Source: Pontederia crassipes
Taxonomy: Eukaryota; Streptophyta; Magnoliopsida; Commelinales; Pontederiaceae
DNA length: 64,000 nucleotides
Direction: 5' to 3'
NCBI GenBank assembly: GCA_030549335.1
Contig: CM060187.1
Span: 56,936,203-57,000,202, forward strand
Positions 25,684-38,400 of this stretch are shown in pieces. Positions within the stretch are counted from its first letter, which is position 1. Each line of letters begins with the position of its first letter. Under the pieces are notes generated by a model that was given only the letters and a program-made list of their open reading frames with translations, was not told the DNA's origin and did not search any database. Position numbers and translations under genes: made by a program.

Positions 25684-28600
25684 GTTTTTTTACAATGTGT
25701 CTTCTTAATTTCCACAGATTTAAGGGAATTGTTCCCTATATAGGAACACAATAAGCAAAACAAAACCTTGTAAGAAATAATAAATAGAAAGCTACGAGTT
25801 GGTCCACAGCATCCCAAGTTGTCGTCTGTACAAAATCTCGCCCAAGTAGCACAACGACTCACGATATCACATCCATTTGTAATGTATGTATCGAGAAACA
25901 TACGCCCTGTTTGACTTCGGAACTTGGGTGATGAAGGCGCCGGCATCTTGAGTGATGTTTTGCAGTGTGTTATTATACCTTATGTACTTGATCTTATTCA
26001 ATTGCTGGTCATGCCCAATTATGATATGATATATATATATGAGATGAAACGTTTAAAACACCAATCGTGAGTCATGACTTTGTCATACTCACAATTCTCG
26101 CCATTATCATTAGAATATATATATATTATTCCGGACCAGGGGTTTAGTCTGCAAGTGCTTATTTTGACACTTGCCTCGGAGTGGTCCAACTCATATTAGA
26201 TCTAATCACCTTCTTGATTTTGCAGTATTTTGGACTTCTAATTGGTGACAGCCGGCCTTGAGTTTTATTTATCGCATCCTGCTTCTTTGTTCCTGGCAAA
26301 GCTCAACTACAAACTGCGAGCCTCCTTTCCAAGATAGAACATGTAGATAGTCTCCTTTAAATACGAAGTTTATCTGTATTATAGCATGCTTGATGTGCTC
26401 TTGGCTCTTCAAATAACTATGAATCACCAACTGAGCTACTGCTATTTCAAATGGCACACCCAATTTCACATTTGTCATTAAGCATCGCTCTGCAACGCAC
26501 TTATTATAAGATATTAGTTAACCATTTCCATGCAGCATGGAACAACAACAAGCAGCAGTAATGAGTACGAGTCCAACAATGGTGGGGCTCATAATGAAAT
26601 TGACAAGAGTAGGAGAAAACAGTATTTTACATGGCAGCAATTGAAAGGCCAGTTCGTTATGTTTCTGCAGAAAACATAACTGGACAAGGGGAAACTAAAG
26701 GATGTGTCTACACTGCATGATGTTCAGATGAGAATCATCAGATCAAAGATCTGAACAGGCCAAGCTATTCATCAGAGGAGGTGCATTTGGCAGCTACCTG
26801 GAGTTGATTTGCTTGAAGGAGATTCTGGTCATGGTCGCGATGACTACTTTGTTGGTCATGACTCCCCCAGCTATGTAGATGCACAATCAAGAGTGGATGA
26901 AACAAACAAGCAAGGAAACGAAACCGACCATTAGTCCTCTTTAGTTCTGACTTCTTAACAACATGTTTCTGAGTCACTTGTACAAGAATCTTCAAACTCC
27001 AAGCCAGAGATTTTTTTTGGACAGTGAATGTCATTTTTATCCAAGTTTCTCAGCTTTTATTGTGGTGTATAATTTTTATAAGGCTCTCCATACCCAGCCT
27101 ATTGCATAAATATATTTATCTATATAGTTAGGGAAAAAACCCGCAATGAATAATTTCTGATGCTGCCTTTCACCAGTTCTGTCACAGAAGTAACTACCCA
27201 AAGGACACATGGAGCATGAAGGCGTGCCATGTACCTTGATTCTTCTGACAGAGTTATGAAGCTAATGCAGCAACACGACTATATGCAGGGAATTTAGTAA
27301 TCTTCAATTCGATTTCTAAAATTATCAAATTCGCATGAATATTAGAGGGTGTTTGGCGTATGAATAAAGGGATGAATAAATCTTTATTCATCCATTTAAA
27401 TCAAACACAAGAAAAAAAATTAATGTGAATTTCAATAAATAATAAATTCAGTCTAACTTTTTTAAAAATATATTAACCACCTTTTAGCATCCCATTTGAT
27501 AAGAGGACTGATGAATTACTAACCTCTTTTTTATTTCTACTTAACCTCATTTTTTTCCAACCAAACATAGTAATTAGAATAAATATTTTGAAGAATAATA
27601 ATCCCTTTTTAGTCATGTTTTTCAGTTTTAGAATAATAATTCTTGAAACAACTTTTTTTCTAATAAACTCTTTTGAAAAGTGCCGACGATTTAATTTCTG
27701 CGACGTTAAAAAATACACTATTCATATTACGAAGATTGATTTATCATTAAGCTTAACTAAATCGTCTCGTCGCGCACAAAAATTAAAACTCGAACCGAAG
27801 GTGCAGATTACCCCTCCCATTCGTGTTGGTATTCTGGAAACAACCCTTCAATAATTAGTCCGGAAGTCTTGGTACCCAACAAAATTAATGGAACCAAAGA
27901 AAGGTGTCCCAAGAATCTAATCAAATCTAAGATACAGCTACAGGAAATGTTTGGTATGAGAACATATGTAGGAACATGAGTCTTGTTTTTTATTTTTGCA
28001 AACACCCATAGAACAAATTATTCCGATCAACTTTTCAAACTTCAAAATCCACCTCAAATTTTGTAAAAAAACATCATAAATTATTTTTAAAATGAGAACA
28101 ATATATTCTTAAACATTTTGTTCTTAAACTTTCTTGATGCAATCAAACGAAAAATAATTTTTGTCATACAAATATGTTCACTTTTGTTCTTTTCACAAGA
28201 AGAAAAAAAAGTTCTTGCTAATTTCTATATCTATTATTCTCCTACCAAATGTTTGATAGAGGAACATAAGAATATCTTCCTTTTCTCAATTTTTCATTCA
28301 AAACAGTCATAAAATATATTGATGGACGTACATCAAGAACAAAAAAAAAAGTAACATGCTCCACCCAAGAACAAATGAATTCTTTATTTGTTCTCATTGT
28401 AAGAACAAAATGAGAACAAATTCATTTGTTCTCCAAAAATGTCAAACAATCCTATATAAGTGTAACTCATTCTCAAATTCTTTGTAATAATCTGAGTCAA
28501 TCAAAATTGATTTGCGGTATCCACTTTCCTTTTCCTCCATTTGGAGTTTAATAATTGCATTATTCTCCTTGGGCTTACGTCCTTATTCGTACAGAAAAAA

Positions 28601-29001
28601 AGTAGAATAATAGCATTATTTGCCTTGTTATTATCTTTATTCCACAAAATGGTCTGCATCTTCATATTGCCTTTGTTAACGATGCATAGGTATCATACTA
28701 ATCTTGAGAAAATGAGTTCCATTCTTTTGCCACCGAAGTGAACATGGTACTATTATTATAAGTTAAACGAATATTAAGCAATCCGATTAACGACACTGAG
28801 GTAACTGTTAGAATTTGATAATGGACTTAATGCATTTCATCATTAAGCACAATACCAATTTGTTGATGACATGCACCAGAGATTGGTGAGACAAGATCTG
28901 CTCACAAATCCAAGGACGGTGCTCATACAAATCTAACAAAGATTGACATGATCCTAAGATGACAGGAACAGGACCTGAAGCGAACTAATCGTCGATGGCG
29001 G
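25684..29001. other. Intergenic region between the anion transporter and the DET2-like gene
   Basis: The two genes converge on this spacer, which holds the 3' ends of both. No supported gene lies inside it. A perfect 22-bp palindrome (27371-27392, GATGAATAAA-TC-TTTATTCATC) sits in sequence starting GGGTGTTTGGC near 27346, a MITE-like opening. A second stretch (about 27946-28460) contains repeated GAACAAATTCATTTGTTCT-like inverted words and TGTTTG borders. Both are probably small inverted-repeat elements without clear ends. The frame at 26765-27034 (-) has no recognisable domain. Confidence 0.45.
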
Positions 29002-29802
29002 TCAGAGCACGAAGGGGATGAAGGCCTTCCTGTTGGGCGGGTACTCCCCCCCAAACTTCTCCTTGTACCATCGATGGTTGGCCACGGCCCTCGGCCCCAA
29101 GTTGGAGGAGGTGTACAGGAAGAACCCTAGTGCCGCCGGCGACCACGCCACCGCCGTCCACCCGAGCCACTCCGCCATCTCCCCCATGTAGTTGGGGCAG
29201 CTCACCGCCTCGAACCACCCGCCCCGCGGTATCCTGTAACCCCCGCCGCCCTCCGCCTTGAGCCGCACCAGCGCCAGATCCGACCGCACGTTGACGGACA
29301 TGCCCCAGAAGAACACCCCGAGCCCCGCCGCCACCCGCGCCCACGTCGTCCATCGCCACAGCGCCGCCGGGTACTCGGCGTAGTGGGACGCGGAGCGGGC
29401 CTGGACGTAGGCGTTGAGGAGGTTGAAGGCGAAGCCCATGAGGGCGATGGACAGGGGGAAGCTGGCGCTGGCGCCGCCGCCGCGCTTTTTCCTGGCGGCA
29501 GCGAGGAGGCGCAAGGGGTAGACGACGGTCCGGTTGACGTAGTGGAGGAGGAAGAGGCCGACGACGGCGAGGGCGAGGGGGTGGTCGCGGTGGCGACCGC
29601 GGGGGAAGAGGAGGAGGGTGACCCAGAGGGTGGGGCTCTCCATCAGGAACCAGCCGAGGGGCGCGGGGAGTGAAGGGCCCCAGCCGGGGCGCGCGTGGCG
29701 GCCGTAGGGGGCGACCATGAAGAGGAGGGGGAGCACGGTCAGCGGGCATATCACGTAGAGGGACGCGACCGCCGCCCCGAAGAGCGTTTCCTCCGACGAC
29801 AT
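29002..29802 (-). CDS. DET2: Steroid 5-alpha-reductase, DET2-type (brassinosteroid biosynthesis)
   Basis: An intronless 266-residue frame, close to the roughly 260 residues usual for plant DET2. The enzyme reduces the delta-4 double bond of 3-oxo steroids with NADPH, a step of the campesterol-to-campestanol branch of brassinosteroid synthesis, in the endoplasmic reticulum membrane. Several hydrophobic segments are visible: residues ~10-32, ~50-66, ~76-92, ~114-130 and ~150-170. The conserved C-terminal half contains GMSVNVRSDLALVRLK, GGWFEAVSCPNYMGEMAEWL, FFLYTSSNLGPRA, and HRWYKEKFGGEYPPNRKAF ending FIPFVL, the typical 5-alpha-reductase C-terminus. The start codon at 29802-29800 gives the expected N-terminus. 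The gene is very GC-rich (many Gly/Ala/Pro/Arg codons), which creates long antisense and out-of-frame shadows. DET2 versus a close paralogue cannot be resolved, but the family is clear. Confidence 0.88.
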   Translation of the reverse strand: MSSEETLFGAAVASLYVICPLTVLPLLFMVAPYGRHARPGWGPSLPAPLGWFLMESPTLWVTLLLFPRGRHRDHPLALAVVGLFLLHYVNRTVVYPLRLLAAARKKRGGGASASFPLSIALMGFAFNLLNAYVQARSASHYAEYPAALWRWTTWARVAAGLGVFFWGMSVNVRSDLALVRLKAEGGGGYRIPRGGWFEAVSCPNYMGEMAEWLGWTAVAWSPAALGFFLYTSSNLGPRAVANHRWYKEKFGGEYPPNRKAFIPFVL

Positions 29803-30530
29803 GTTTCGGTTTCGTGAATCGGTCGTCGATCTCCCCGATGGATCTCTACATTAAGTATCGGAGGATCTCACGCATGTTATAGCGGTCAGCGAACTCATGC
29901 AGGCCCCCACCATGAATTTGCCCCGGGCGGAGGATAGAATCGCAACGTGCATGAACTTGGTTGCAAAACATTACGAATTGTTTCACAAATTAATTCTAAA
30001 TGCGTTTCGTAAATTAAATATAATGATGAATGTTTTTAGAAAATCAATCGTGTCGTTTGACAGAAACAGAAGTTAATTCCAGAATCACGAGCCAAACAAA
30101 ATAATCAGATTACTTTACTTTTTTTGTCAAGATGAACAGATTCGTCTGATATTATTAACATCTAATTAATCTGATTAATTTAATATTGCATAGCAGAAGA
30201 GATAAACACTGATCAAATTAAAGTTTTCAAATTTGGTAGTACTAATTTCCATCACGAGGACAATACAAGTTTGATTGGCAAGTGAAGAAAGAGACGCAAG
30301 CAACGTGAATAGAAAAAAAAATAAAGAGGCAGTAATGCATTTATTGTGTCTGTTTACATAGTTCTTGCAGAGACCGCCTTTAAGAAAACCATAGCGGCAG
30401 CACAATTAAGTTGATTGCACATCAAGTTCTTATTCTCATAGACAAGGCGATAATGATGTTAAAGTCGCCGGCAACGTTTTGGAGATGGTGCATCTTCCGT
30501 CGGGCCCAATAGAGAAGTCATGTGTCACTC
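29803..30530. other. Spacer between the DET2-like 5' end and the MEE59-like 3' end
   Basis: Both neighbouring genes are on the minus strand, so this 0.7 kb holds the DET2-like promoter and 5' UTR and the 3' UTR of the MEE59-like gene. Nothing else is recognisable. Confidence 0.5.
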
Positions 30531-33500
30531 CTATTGGGCTCGTGCGACTCTGGTATCACCTGAAAGGTAGCAATCAAACTGTGTTACGAGGAGAAATTGG
30601 CAAGAAAGCAGGATGTCGTCAGGTAGGGTCTCAGTTTGTCGTACAGTGTCAGCAGATGGAATCCAATCGTTTGTTGCCGGGTTTCCCGTGCAGGATGCGT
30701 GGATAGCTAATGGATCATAGTCTGGTTTGATACCAAAGCTAGTTTCATTTCGCTTTTCTATCCTTATGAAGCCAGTTCCAGTCTGTTTCAACACGTAACA
30801 AAGCATAAATGAACTAAGAAGGTAGATGGCAATGCTTGAATACGCCTCACCAAAGACGGGATAAAAAGTCTATATCGTATTCTTCAGATGATTACTAACC
30901 TGTTAGGTGACTTGGTCTATCAGGCGGCGATCCGGCCGCCCGGTGGCCGATTCGGCTGCGGCCGGCTGGATCTGGCCTCCCGCGTCCGAAACTGGCCGTC
31001 CAGCGGTCGATCTGGCTGCGGGCGGCCGGATTTGGTCTCCTACGGCCAGTTCTGGCCGCTCGACGGGCGATCTCGCAGCAGGCTGCCAAATGCGCTCAGC
31101 GGCTGATCTAACAGCGGATGGCCAGATCTTGCCGCTCAGCGGTCGATCTAGTGGATGTGGCCTCCTACGACCGATCTAGTTGCGGGACGGACGATGATTT
31201 TTTTTTAATATTACAAATAAGATTTCCGACGATGGTAGCCGTCGCTAGGTCTAATTTCCACATCTTCAACATTGGGAACGTTCCCACGGCTTAGGCCGCT
31301 GGAAACTTTTCCCACAATTGAAGCCGTAGAAAAAATTATCCACGACTTAGACCGTGGGAACTTTTCCACGACTCGAGCCGTAGAAAAGGTTTTCTACGGT
31401 CACAGCCGTGGTGGGAACGTCCCACGCTCTGAGCTCTGTGGGAAACATTTCCCACGACACCCAGACGCGCCCTGGATGCACAACGAAACACCCACCCGGT
31501 TGGAGAGAAGAGAGGCTTCACAAGATTAGAGGAAAACTAGAGAATATATTGAGCAATCTCAGATTGTTCAGGATGATCTTACAAGCCTTGATTACAAGTC
31601 CTTTTATAGGGCCTTAGAGAAATAACTCCTACTCTAACTTAAGGACCTAATCCTACTAGGCATGCAAGCCCCTTCTCTAGAAAAACCTCCTTAGACTAGG
31701 AGTAGAAATCCAGCATCTTGAAGTCCCTGAAGAATTCGGCCCCTTCAAAGTCCATCTTGAAGTCAAACTGGCCAGGCCGCCCGCTTGGCGCCTGCCATGT
31801 CCGGGGCGTGCCCCGAGCGCGCCCGCCAGGACAAGCCCGAGTCCTAGGTTGTTTTCCTATGGCCTCTCCCCTTCTTCAATCCTCCTATGATTAGGACTTT
31901 AACTCCAAGTGCTCCTCGGTCCCCGAAGGAAGCTCAGCCCTCCAAGAATCCGTCATGTCCTTCTCGACATCGAAAACCAGCCGACTCCTATTCCTACTAG
32001 GAGTAGGAATCCTTCCGACCCTGCACCCTCGTCCAAGCGTCTCTCGAAGTCCACCTCCTCGTCGACCTTCGAGATCCTGTAGTTGCTCCGCCTGAAGACA
32101 CCACCTGCCACTCGATCCGCATGACCGTCCAAGTCCTACTAGCACTAGGACTTGTCCAAGGCATGGTCACCTCCTCGCGTCCATCCTTCTAGCCTGCATG
32201 GTCCCTCCTCGGACTTGGATTCCTCGGTAGCTATCTTCAGCTTTCCGCACTCCGTTGCCTTAGTCCAACTCCTATTTGGATTCCTCGCGCCGTGCCTCCG
32301 CACCCATCGCATGCCCGCCATGTCTCAGGTATGCTCGGAGGCTCCTCCTCGATCTCCTCGCATCCTAGACATCGCTGCTTATCCTCCAAAGCCTCCTGCT
32401 TTGGCTCCATGCCCCGGATCGCCACGCGCGTCCCGGTGCATCTTGCGTCGCCCGCTGTCCCTGTGCGTCCAGCTTGCGGCCGCTTCGTCCCAGCTTCGTC
32501 CTGGGACGTGGTAGCACGTGGGAAATGTTTCCCATACGATTCTCTCCCGTCGAAATACCCGTCGCAAAATTAACTTTGTGACGAATTTTGGACTATTTTC
32601 GAGAGCCGTGAAAAATAGTTGTTTTTCTTGTAGTGGTATATATGCTCTCCTAAAAAAAAGTTGGTATATATGCTCACAAAATGACTCGCTGTTATCTACA
32701 TACAGAAGGCAATCCAAATTGTCAAAAGAGTATTCAGTTTAAGTTTCTTTTTGTTCTAGACCTCTGAATTGACGGAGCAATATGATTCTTTTCCGCTGCA
32801 AACTAATATCATGTATATAACGGTACACTTTTGACATGCAGATCAGAGGATCTCGAGTTCAAATTTATGGGTGGGAACAATGTGTACTTTTGTCCAATTT
32901 ATCCTGTATTAAACTCTTAGGCCTTCCTTTGTAATTGAAAAAAAAATATATGCATATAAATAAATCTTGAAAACCAGTAGCATTTCTGTTAGTGATCTGC
33001 AAAGATACTTCCAGGTTTCAAGTTGATGAAGTGAATTCATGTATGATTGCATTAGCTGTCCCAAACTGAAAACTGGGTCCATGCAAGCATTTAGAACGTT
33101 AGTTGCATACTTCTCGTTTGCCACAAAAAGTTTAGTTATACCACAAAAACTGTATATGACTCTTAGTCACTCAAGGACTAAGATCAGCTTCTGTTGAGAG
33201 ATCAACAAAGATGTTTCCAAATTTTAATGAATTAGTTCATTCATTACCATGCTGATCAGCTAAATTGAAAGAGAAAGCGAGCCTCCCTGTGATCAGCATT
33301 TTTAGGCACGTCCTTACACTACAACGATGGAACCTAGAAAATTATCTAGACAGTGATAACATATTGCAACAAATGAGAACTATAAGGTGACAAGGCTATT
33401 GACTACCTCAGATCTTGCTCACAAATACTATCCACCTTGGATCCAGAACGGTGCTATGAATCTTGTAGAGAGTCAATTTCACGGGATCTTAGAAGGAGAC

Positions 33501-34522
33501 GATAATAGAGGCAGCAATTACACCAAGTGATGCATAATAATTTTTAAGTCTATCTCATAGAAGGTACGAATGAACTAGTAGACTCCCAATGAAGATATGC
33601 AAGTCATGGAATTTTTGTGATCAACCAACTTGTTTCATTAAGCAACTACTTCAGATTCTGATGAATCCTCTATCCAAAAAAAGAGTTAAAACAAAAAATG
33701 TAACGACCTAAGGTTTAAGGACAAAACATACCGTTATAAGCTTACTTTTAGCTATCCCTTCAACGCGTTTTAAATTCGTACAGTCCAAAGTAAATAATAT
33801 GGACCCGCTCAAAAAAGACGTGAGCCCTTTAGGGGAAAGATTGTGACTATCCCTTCACCTATCAATATCCGTTTAAATTCGTGCAAGCGAGATTGGGGCG
33901 GGGATGTTAAAAAAAAGTAATAATTTTGTGTACGTAGTCAAAATCTCTCATTAACAAGGAGCGTAGGATTCTAATTTATAGTAAAAAAAGTAATTTAGTA
34001 ACAAAAACAGGAGAATTAAAGGAACGGAATAGATATACTAGAAGCAACCAACAAGCAAAATTTGTTTTTGTACCGTATGATGCTGCTTGTCGATACTGTT
34101 GAGATCCTGATAGTACTCAGTCGCTACAAATTCTTCTGATACATCATTTGTCTCATACACAATTTTCTGCCGAAAAAAACATTAATACAGAATAAGTAAA
34201 AGGTAATCACAACAATTTGCTCAAGAAGCTACTGGAAGCAAATAAATCAACTGGAAAAAAAAGCTTGAGATAAGAATAAGAGAGGATTTACAGAACATAT
34301 TTATCGCACCTCAGGATGGTTCTCCAGATCCCGGAACTTGTCGAGCTCTGGAATGGCGGCTTGGTCGCGGGAGGCGTCGGAGTAAACGGCGGAGTACTCG
34401 CTCCGGGAGGGCTTGGTGTGGCGCTTAGGGGCCACTCCGTCGAAGTACTCCCTCGCCTCCGCCTCCACCTTCGCCTCCTCCTCCGGCGACAGATGCGCGT
34501 CGCTCCGATCCGGCCTCGTCAT
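30531..34522 (-). CDS. MEE59-like conserved plant protein of unknown function
   Basis: Three exons on the minus strand: 34522-34310, 34166-34074 and 30782-30531. The joins are GT-AG and in phase, giving 185 residues. Exon 1 (71 residues) has DAHLSPEEEAKVEAEAREYF and PKRHTKPSRSEYSAVYSD. Exon 2 gives VSEEFVATEYYQDLNSIDKQ followed by HHT. Exon 3 begins TGTGFIRIEK and includes CTGNPATNDWIPSAD. This order matches, from memory, a small hydrophilic plant family annotated as maternal effect embryo arrest 59; its biochemical role is unknown to me. No membrane segment or signal peptide is visible. Residues after about 155 (from TVRQTETL on) look less conserved, and a further exon or an earlier end is possible. 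Intron 2 is 3.3 kb and filled by CACTA-type transposon sequence. Confidence 0.65.
30900..32635. mobile_element. CACTA-type transposon end inside MEE59-like intron 2
   Basis: The right end reads ATAGTTGTTTTTCTTGTAGTG and stops at 32635; its reverse complement begins CACTACAAGAAAAACAAC, a plant CACTA terminus. Subterminal repeats built on CCGTGGGAACTTTTCCACGG-like words occupy 31225-31460, and related words recur at 32515-32610. Between them (about 31460-32510) lies GC-rich sequence of unknown origin. A block of 40-50 bp GC-rich repeats containing CGATCTGGC(T/C)G words is at 30905-31180. I found no left CACTACA terminus, so the start is approximate. No transposase is recognisable, so this is a non-autonomous or truncated element. 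Confidence 0.65.
33690..33915 (+). repeat. Possible small LTR-like fragment in MEE59-like intron 2
   Basis: The stretch begins TGTAACGACCTAAGG and ends GGGGCGGGGATGTTAAA, resembling the TGTAAC...GTTACA ends of some plant LTRs. It contains two imperfect internal copies of a CTATCCCTTCA...TTTAAATTCGT(A/G)CA segment (about 33755 and 33848). No flanking duplication was found, so the assignment is weak. Confidence 0.3.
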
Positions 34523-34881
34523 GGCTCCGATTACTTTGCTGTGGCTTCACTTGATGGGAGAGAGAAAGGAGGACGGACAAATTAAACGTACCCGACGAGT
34601 GGGCTCAGCCAAAGTTGCTGAGGAAGAAGTGGGCCGTCCGTGAAGGGCCCACAACCGGATTAAATATCTAGGCGCCAAATCTTATCGCGAGCCCCAACTA
34701 CTACCAAACCCGATTTGACCCGCAGTTTCAACTTTTTTATTTTTATGGTCTCATCGATCAAAGTTGCAGCAAGTGATTCAAGTGGCAAGCATTAGAATTT
34801 TTTTATTAATTACTCTCACTTTATGTATTAATCAAGGAATATTTATTAAAATTCACAATTAAAGGAACTAATTGGTCATAT

Positions 34882-35263
34882 TTAGGCCATTGGCTTTGTT
34901 TGGATATAGTCTGAAGGGAAAATGAGAGAAGGAAAAGGAAAGTAGTGAGGGGAGATATTTTTACTGGATAGAGGGAAATAAGGAGGAAAATTTTAAGTAT
35001 TAATTTGGTAAGATAATTATACTCCTAAAAGTTAATAATGATAAGTTATATATAACAGAGCAAATATGCTATTTCGATTATTAAAATAATTAAATATATA
35101 TTATCCTCAATTACCTTCGATTTGGGGTTTTAAAAAAAAAGGCATCATAGGAATTCCCTTCTATTTTCCTCTACAAAAAATCTATCCAAATTATGTAAAT
35201 GGTTTTTTACCTTTTCTCCTCCTTTTTAAACTCTCTTTTACTCCAAACCAAACAAGGGCTAAA
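34882..35263. mobile_element. MITE-like element between the MEE59-like and OTU genes
   Basis: The left end contains GGCTTTGTTTGGATATAG and the right end, reverse complemented, contains TAGCCCTTGTTTGGTTTGGAG, giving an imperfect inverted repeat around a purine-rich interior of about 380 bp. The GTTTGG-rich end is typical of plant MITEs. Exact ends and a target duplication are not clear. It lies in the space between the divergent MEE59-like (-) and OTU (+) start codons, about 200 bp upstream of the latter. Confidence 0.5.
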
Positions 35264-35459
35264 AGGAAAAAAATGTAGAAAAATATCATAGATGGAGTCA
35301 ATGTTATGCTCAAACTGTAAAAGTAAAGCCCAAAGTCCATTTAAAACCCAATGAGTTAAAGCCCAAAGTAAAGGACGAAGGGGAGCCCAAGATATATATT
35401 TATTATTTATCCTTTCTTCTCTTTCTCAGTCTCTCTCTGTCTTTCTCAATTAAATCACA

Positions 35460-38400
35460 ATGGCGGCTGGTCGGAGGCCTTCTAATGGTACCCCTCTGAG
35501 CTCTAACTTTTCCTTCTGACTACTTGAGCAATCGGCGCCATATCTTCCCTTTGTTGTTTGCAGATACCATTCTCCAGCAGCTGAGGGATGGCGCCGCCCA
35601 TTTCGAGCTCCTCCTCCACGGCCGCGCCGCTTCTGCCGCGCCACCGCCTCCTCGCGCCCCCTTCTTCGCTAGGATCAGCTCCTCCCTGTACGTGTCGACG
35701 CCTCCTCCTCGTCCTTGTGACGTTTCTAACAAGTTTTAAACTTCAGTGCGTTTATAGAAATGAGCTTACTTTGGGCCAATAATGAAGGCAAGGGCCGTCG
35801 CCGGCGCTGAAGAAAGTGGAGCATCACTCGGTGCAGAGAGTCACCGGAGATGGACGCTGCATGTTTCGGGCGCTGGTACTCCCATGGAACTAAGTGATTA
35901 TGTCGGAATGTTTGCTCGTTGAGTAATCTTTCTCTGTACGCCCGCATATATTCTGATGATTCCTTTTCGATTGAGTCTTGCAGGCTAAAGGGATGGCGTA
36001 CAACAAAGGGATTTCACTTAGCCCGATTCAAGAAAGGGATGATGCAGGTACGGTTTCATGAGAGTTCCCTAGTATCAGCACTATATTTTAATCCATCGCA
36101 AGTTTTATATAATGGAATTTGCATATTTATAAAAAAATTAAATTGCACTTTTAGCAAATAGATTGATGATGGAAACCTATAAAAATTTCCCTTGGTTAAC
36201 CGGAAAAATGAACTGGACATTTGACCATGAGATGGGCAGCATATGACAAAAGAAAACGAATGAAAACCTTGTAGATATACCTTTTTACTAGATTATGGTG
36301 CATATGTTCTGTCAAAAAAAATTATAATGCATATGCTGTTTTTTTATTTCCATGGATAGGAAATGTTAAGCCCGGATAAAGGAGGAGGGTTGTGTTAGGC
36401 CCCGACAGCCAGCGTAAAACTCTGTCGAATCTCATGAACATGAATCAACGAAGTCGTATGATCCATGTAGCCGACCCCACCTAGTGGGATAAGGCTTTAT
36501 TGTTGTTGTTGTTGGATAGGAAATGTTAAACTCAAGCAGTCTTGCCTTAGATATTTAGGCTTATTGAGACATAGTGTAATGCTCCCAAATCGCACCCCGC
36601 CTCCTGGTCAACTCAACATCAAATAAAAACGGAAGACTATTCATCATATAATAATGCTAAAAGAGTATAATATCATATTATGCGGAAGAAAAAAAAAGAA
36701 CATCATATGAGTCCAAAGAAGCTAATGCATCAATCTAATATTATGGAAAGAGAAATCTATAACATGAAGACACTCATGTCACTACGAGCTTGATCGGTCA
36801 CCGTTGGCCACCTTCATCATTCTGATGTGGTTCTGCATATATGAAAATGCAGGGGAGAAATTTCCTATGAGTTTTGCAACTCAATATAGAAGTAAAGTAA
36901 AGGCAATCATAAGATCTGGTCAACTCAACATCAAATAAAAGTGGAAGACTATTCATCATATAATAATGCTAAAAGAGTATAATATCACATTATGCGGAAG
37001 GCAAAAAAAGAACATCATATGAGTCCAAAGAAGCTAATGCATCAATATTATGGAAAGAGAAATCTATAACATGAATCTAAAGGACTCAAGACACTCATGC
37101 CACTACGAGCTTGATTGGTCACCCCGTTGACCACCTTTATCATTCTGACGTGGTCCTTATATGAAAATGAAGGAGAGAAATCTTCCTATGAATTTTGCAA
37201 CTCAATATAGAAGTAAAGTAAAGACAATCATAAGATCATGATACTAGATAGGAATCATGAGGACATCATCATTATATAGGAAGAAAGTAGGCATGATCAT
37301 AACATGAGTGGAGGTAATCATGAAATATAGCATATGAATAGAAGATCAATAAGATAATAGGAAAATCATCATAAGGGTGGCAAAATCCAATTATCATAAG
37401 ACAGTTTCATTGTTCATATGCTTTCATCTTCTTCGTCGTCTTATTAATCTTTGACTTATCATCTGGTATATTTCTCTGCCTCAATCTGTCATCATCATAA
37501 CTGGCAAAATCAGTCCATCATGGAGAGTAGGTCATCATAAGACATCATAAGACCTCTTCATTTAACATTTTGCAGTTTTTAATTTACCTTTAATAGTACT
37601 TAAATCAAGACTACAAGATAGGATCATGGAGAGTAGATTAGAGGGCATAAATGAGATAATCATCATTAATCTTAGATCAGGATTAAGCACATGAATCAAG
37701 GGTCAAAGGATCATAGAAATCATCATAATACAATCAGTACCTGAGCCAAGTGTAGACATAATCCAAGCCGAGTTCTTCGGACAAATTCTCGGAGAACTTG
37801 TGCCTAAACCCGGGCCGGGTTCGGGTTATACTCGGGCCGGGTTCGGTCGTTTCGTCAGGCGCGAAAGTCGCGGCCAACGCGACCTCGTCATGAGAACAGC
37901 CCGGGCTGGGTTATCATCAACCCGGACAGAGTTCATCGTTGTCGCATAGCTCGGAGCTCTCGACAATGGCAAATCCGGGCCAAGTTTCGGTGAACTCGGG
38001 CCACACATGGACCTACCGGGGATGGGTTACAGTGAACCCGAGCTGGGTTCCGTTACGTGGAAACCTGCGTGAAGACGCAGAAAGGTTTTCAGTCATCTTT
38101 CTGGCGATTGCCGGTGTCATGCATCATCTTATATCATTGTACTATGACTAGGGATTAACCATAATATGCTTCTCCTAAAATCAAGATTCTAAGATGAATC
38201 TACTCTAGTTCCATACCTTGTGAAATTTCTATTGAAACCTCACTTTTTTTCCTCTTCTTCATCCTCTCACATGGTTCTTTCCTTCGGTCCTGGGGTATGG
38301 TCGTCGTGGTCGTTGACCTCTGGTTCGTCTCTTGTTGGGTGGCAGCCAATTTGTGCGAGGGAGAGGAAGAGGGGCGCAAGAGAAAGGGGAGAAAAATTAG

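Noticed and set aside
26765..27034. 89-codon minus-strand frame between the transporter and the DET2-like gene
   Set aside because: No recognisable domain, no supporting neighbours or splice structure; more likely chance in non-coding sequence.
27371..27392. Perfect 22-bp palindrome as a possible terminator
   Set aside because: This is nuclear plant DNA; hairpins of this kind belong to MITE-like repeats, not to transcription termination.
28985..29749. 254-codon minus-strand frame rich in Pro/Arg/Gly overlapping the DET2-like gene
   Set aside because: It is an out-of-frame shadow of the GC-rich DET2-like exon; only the other frame has steroid reductase motifs.
33312..33324. CACTACAA word as a possible left terminus of the intronic CACTA element
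   Set aside because: It continues CGATGG rather than GAAAA and lies on the wrong side of the element's right end.
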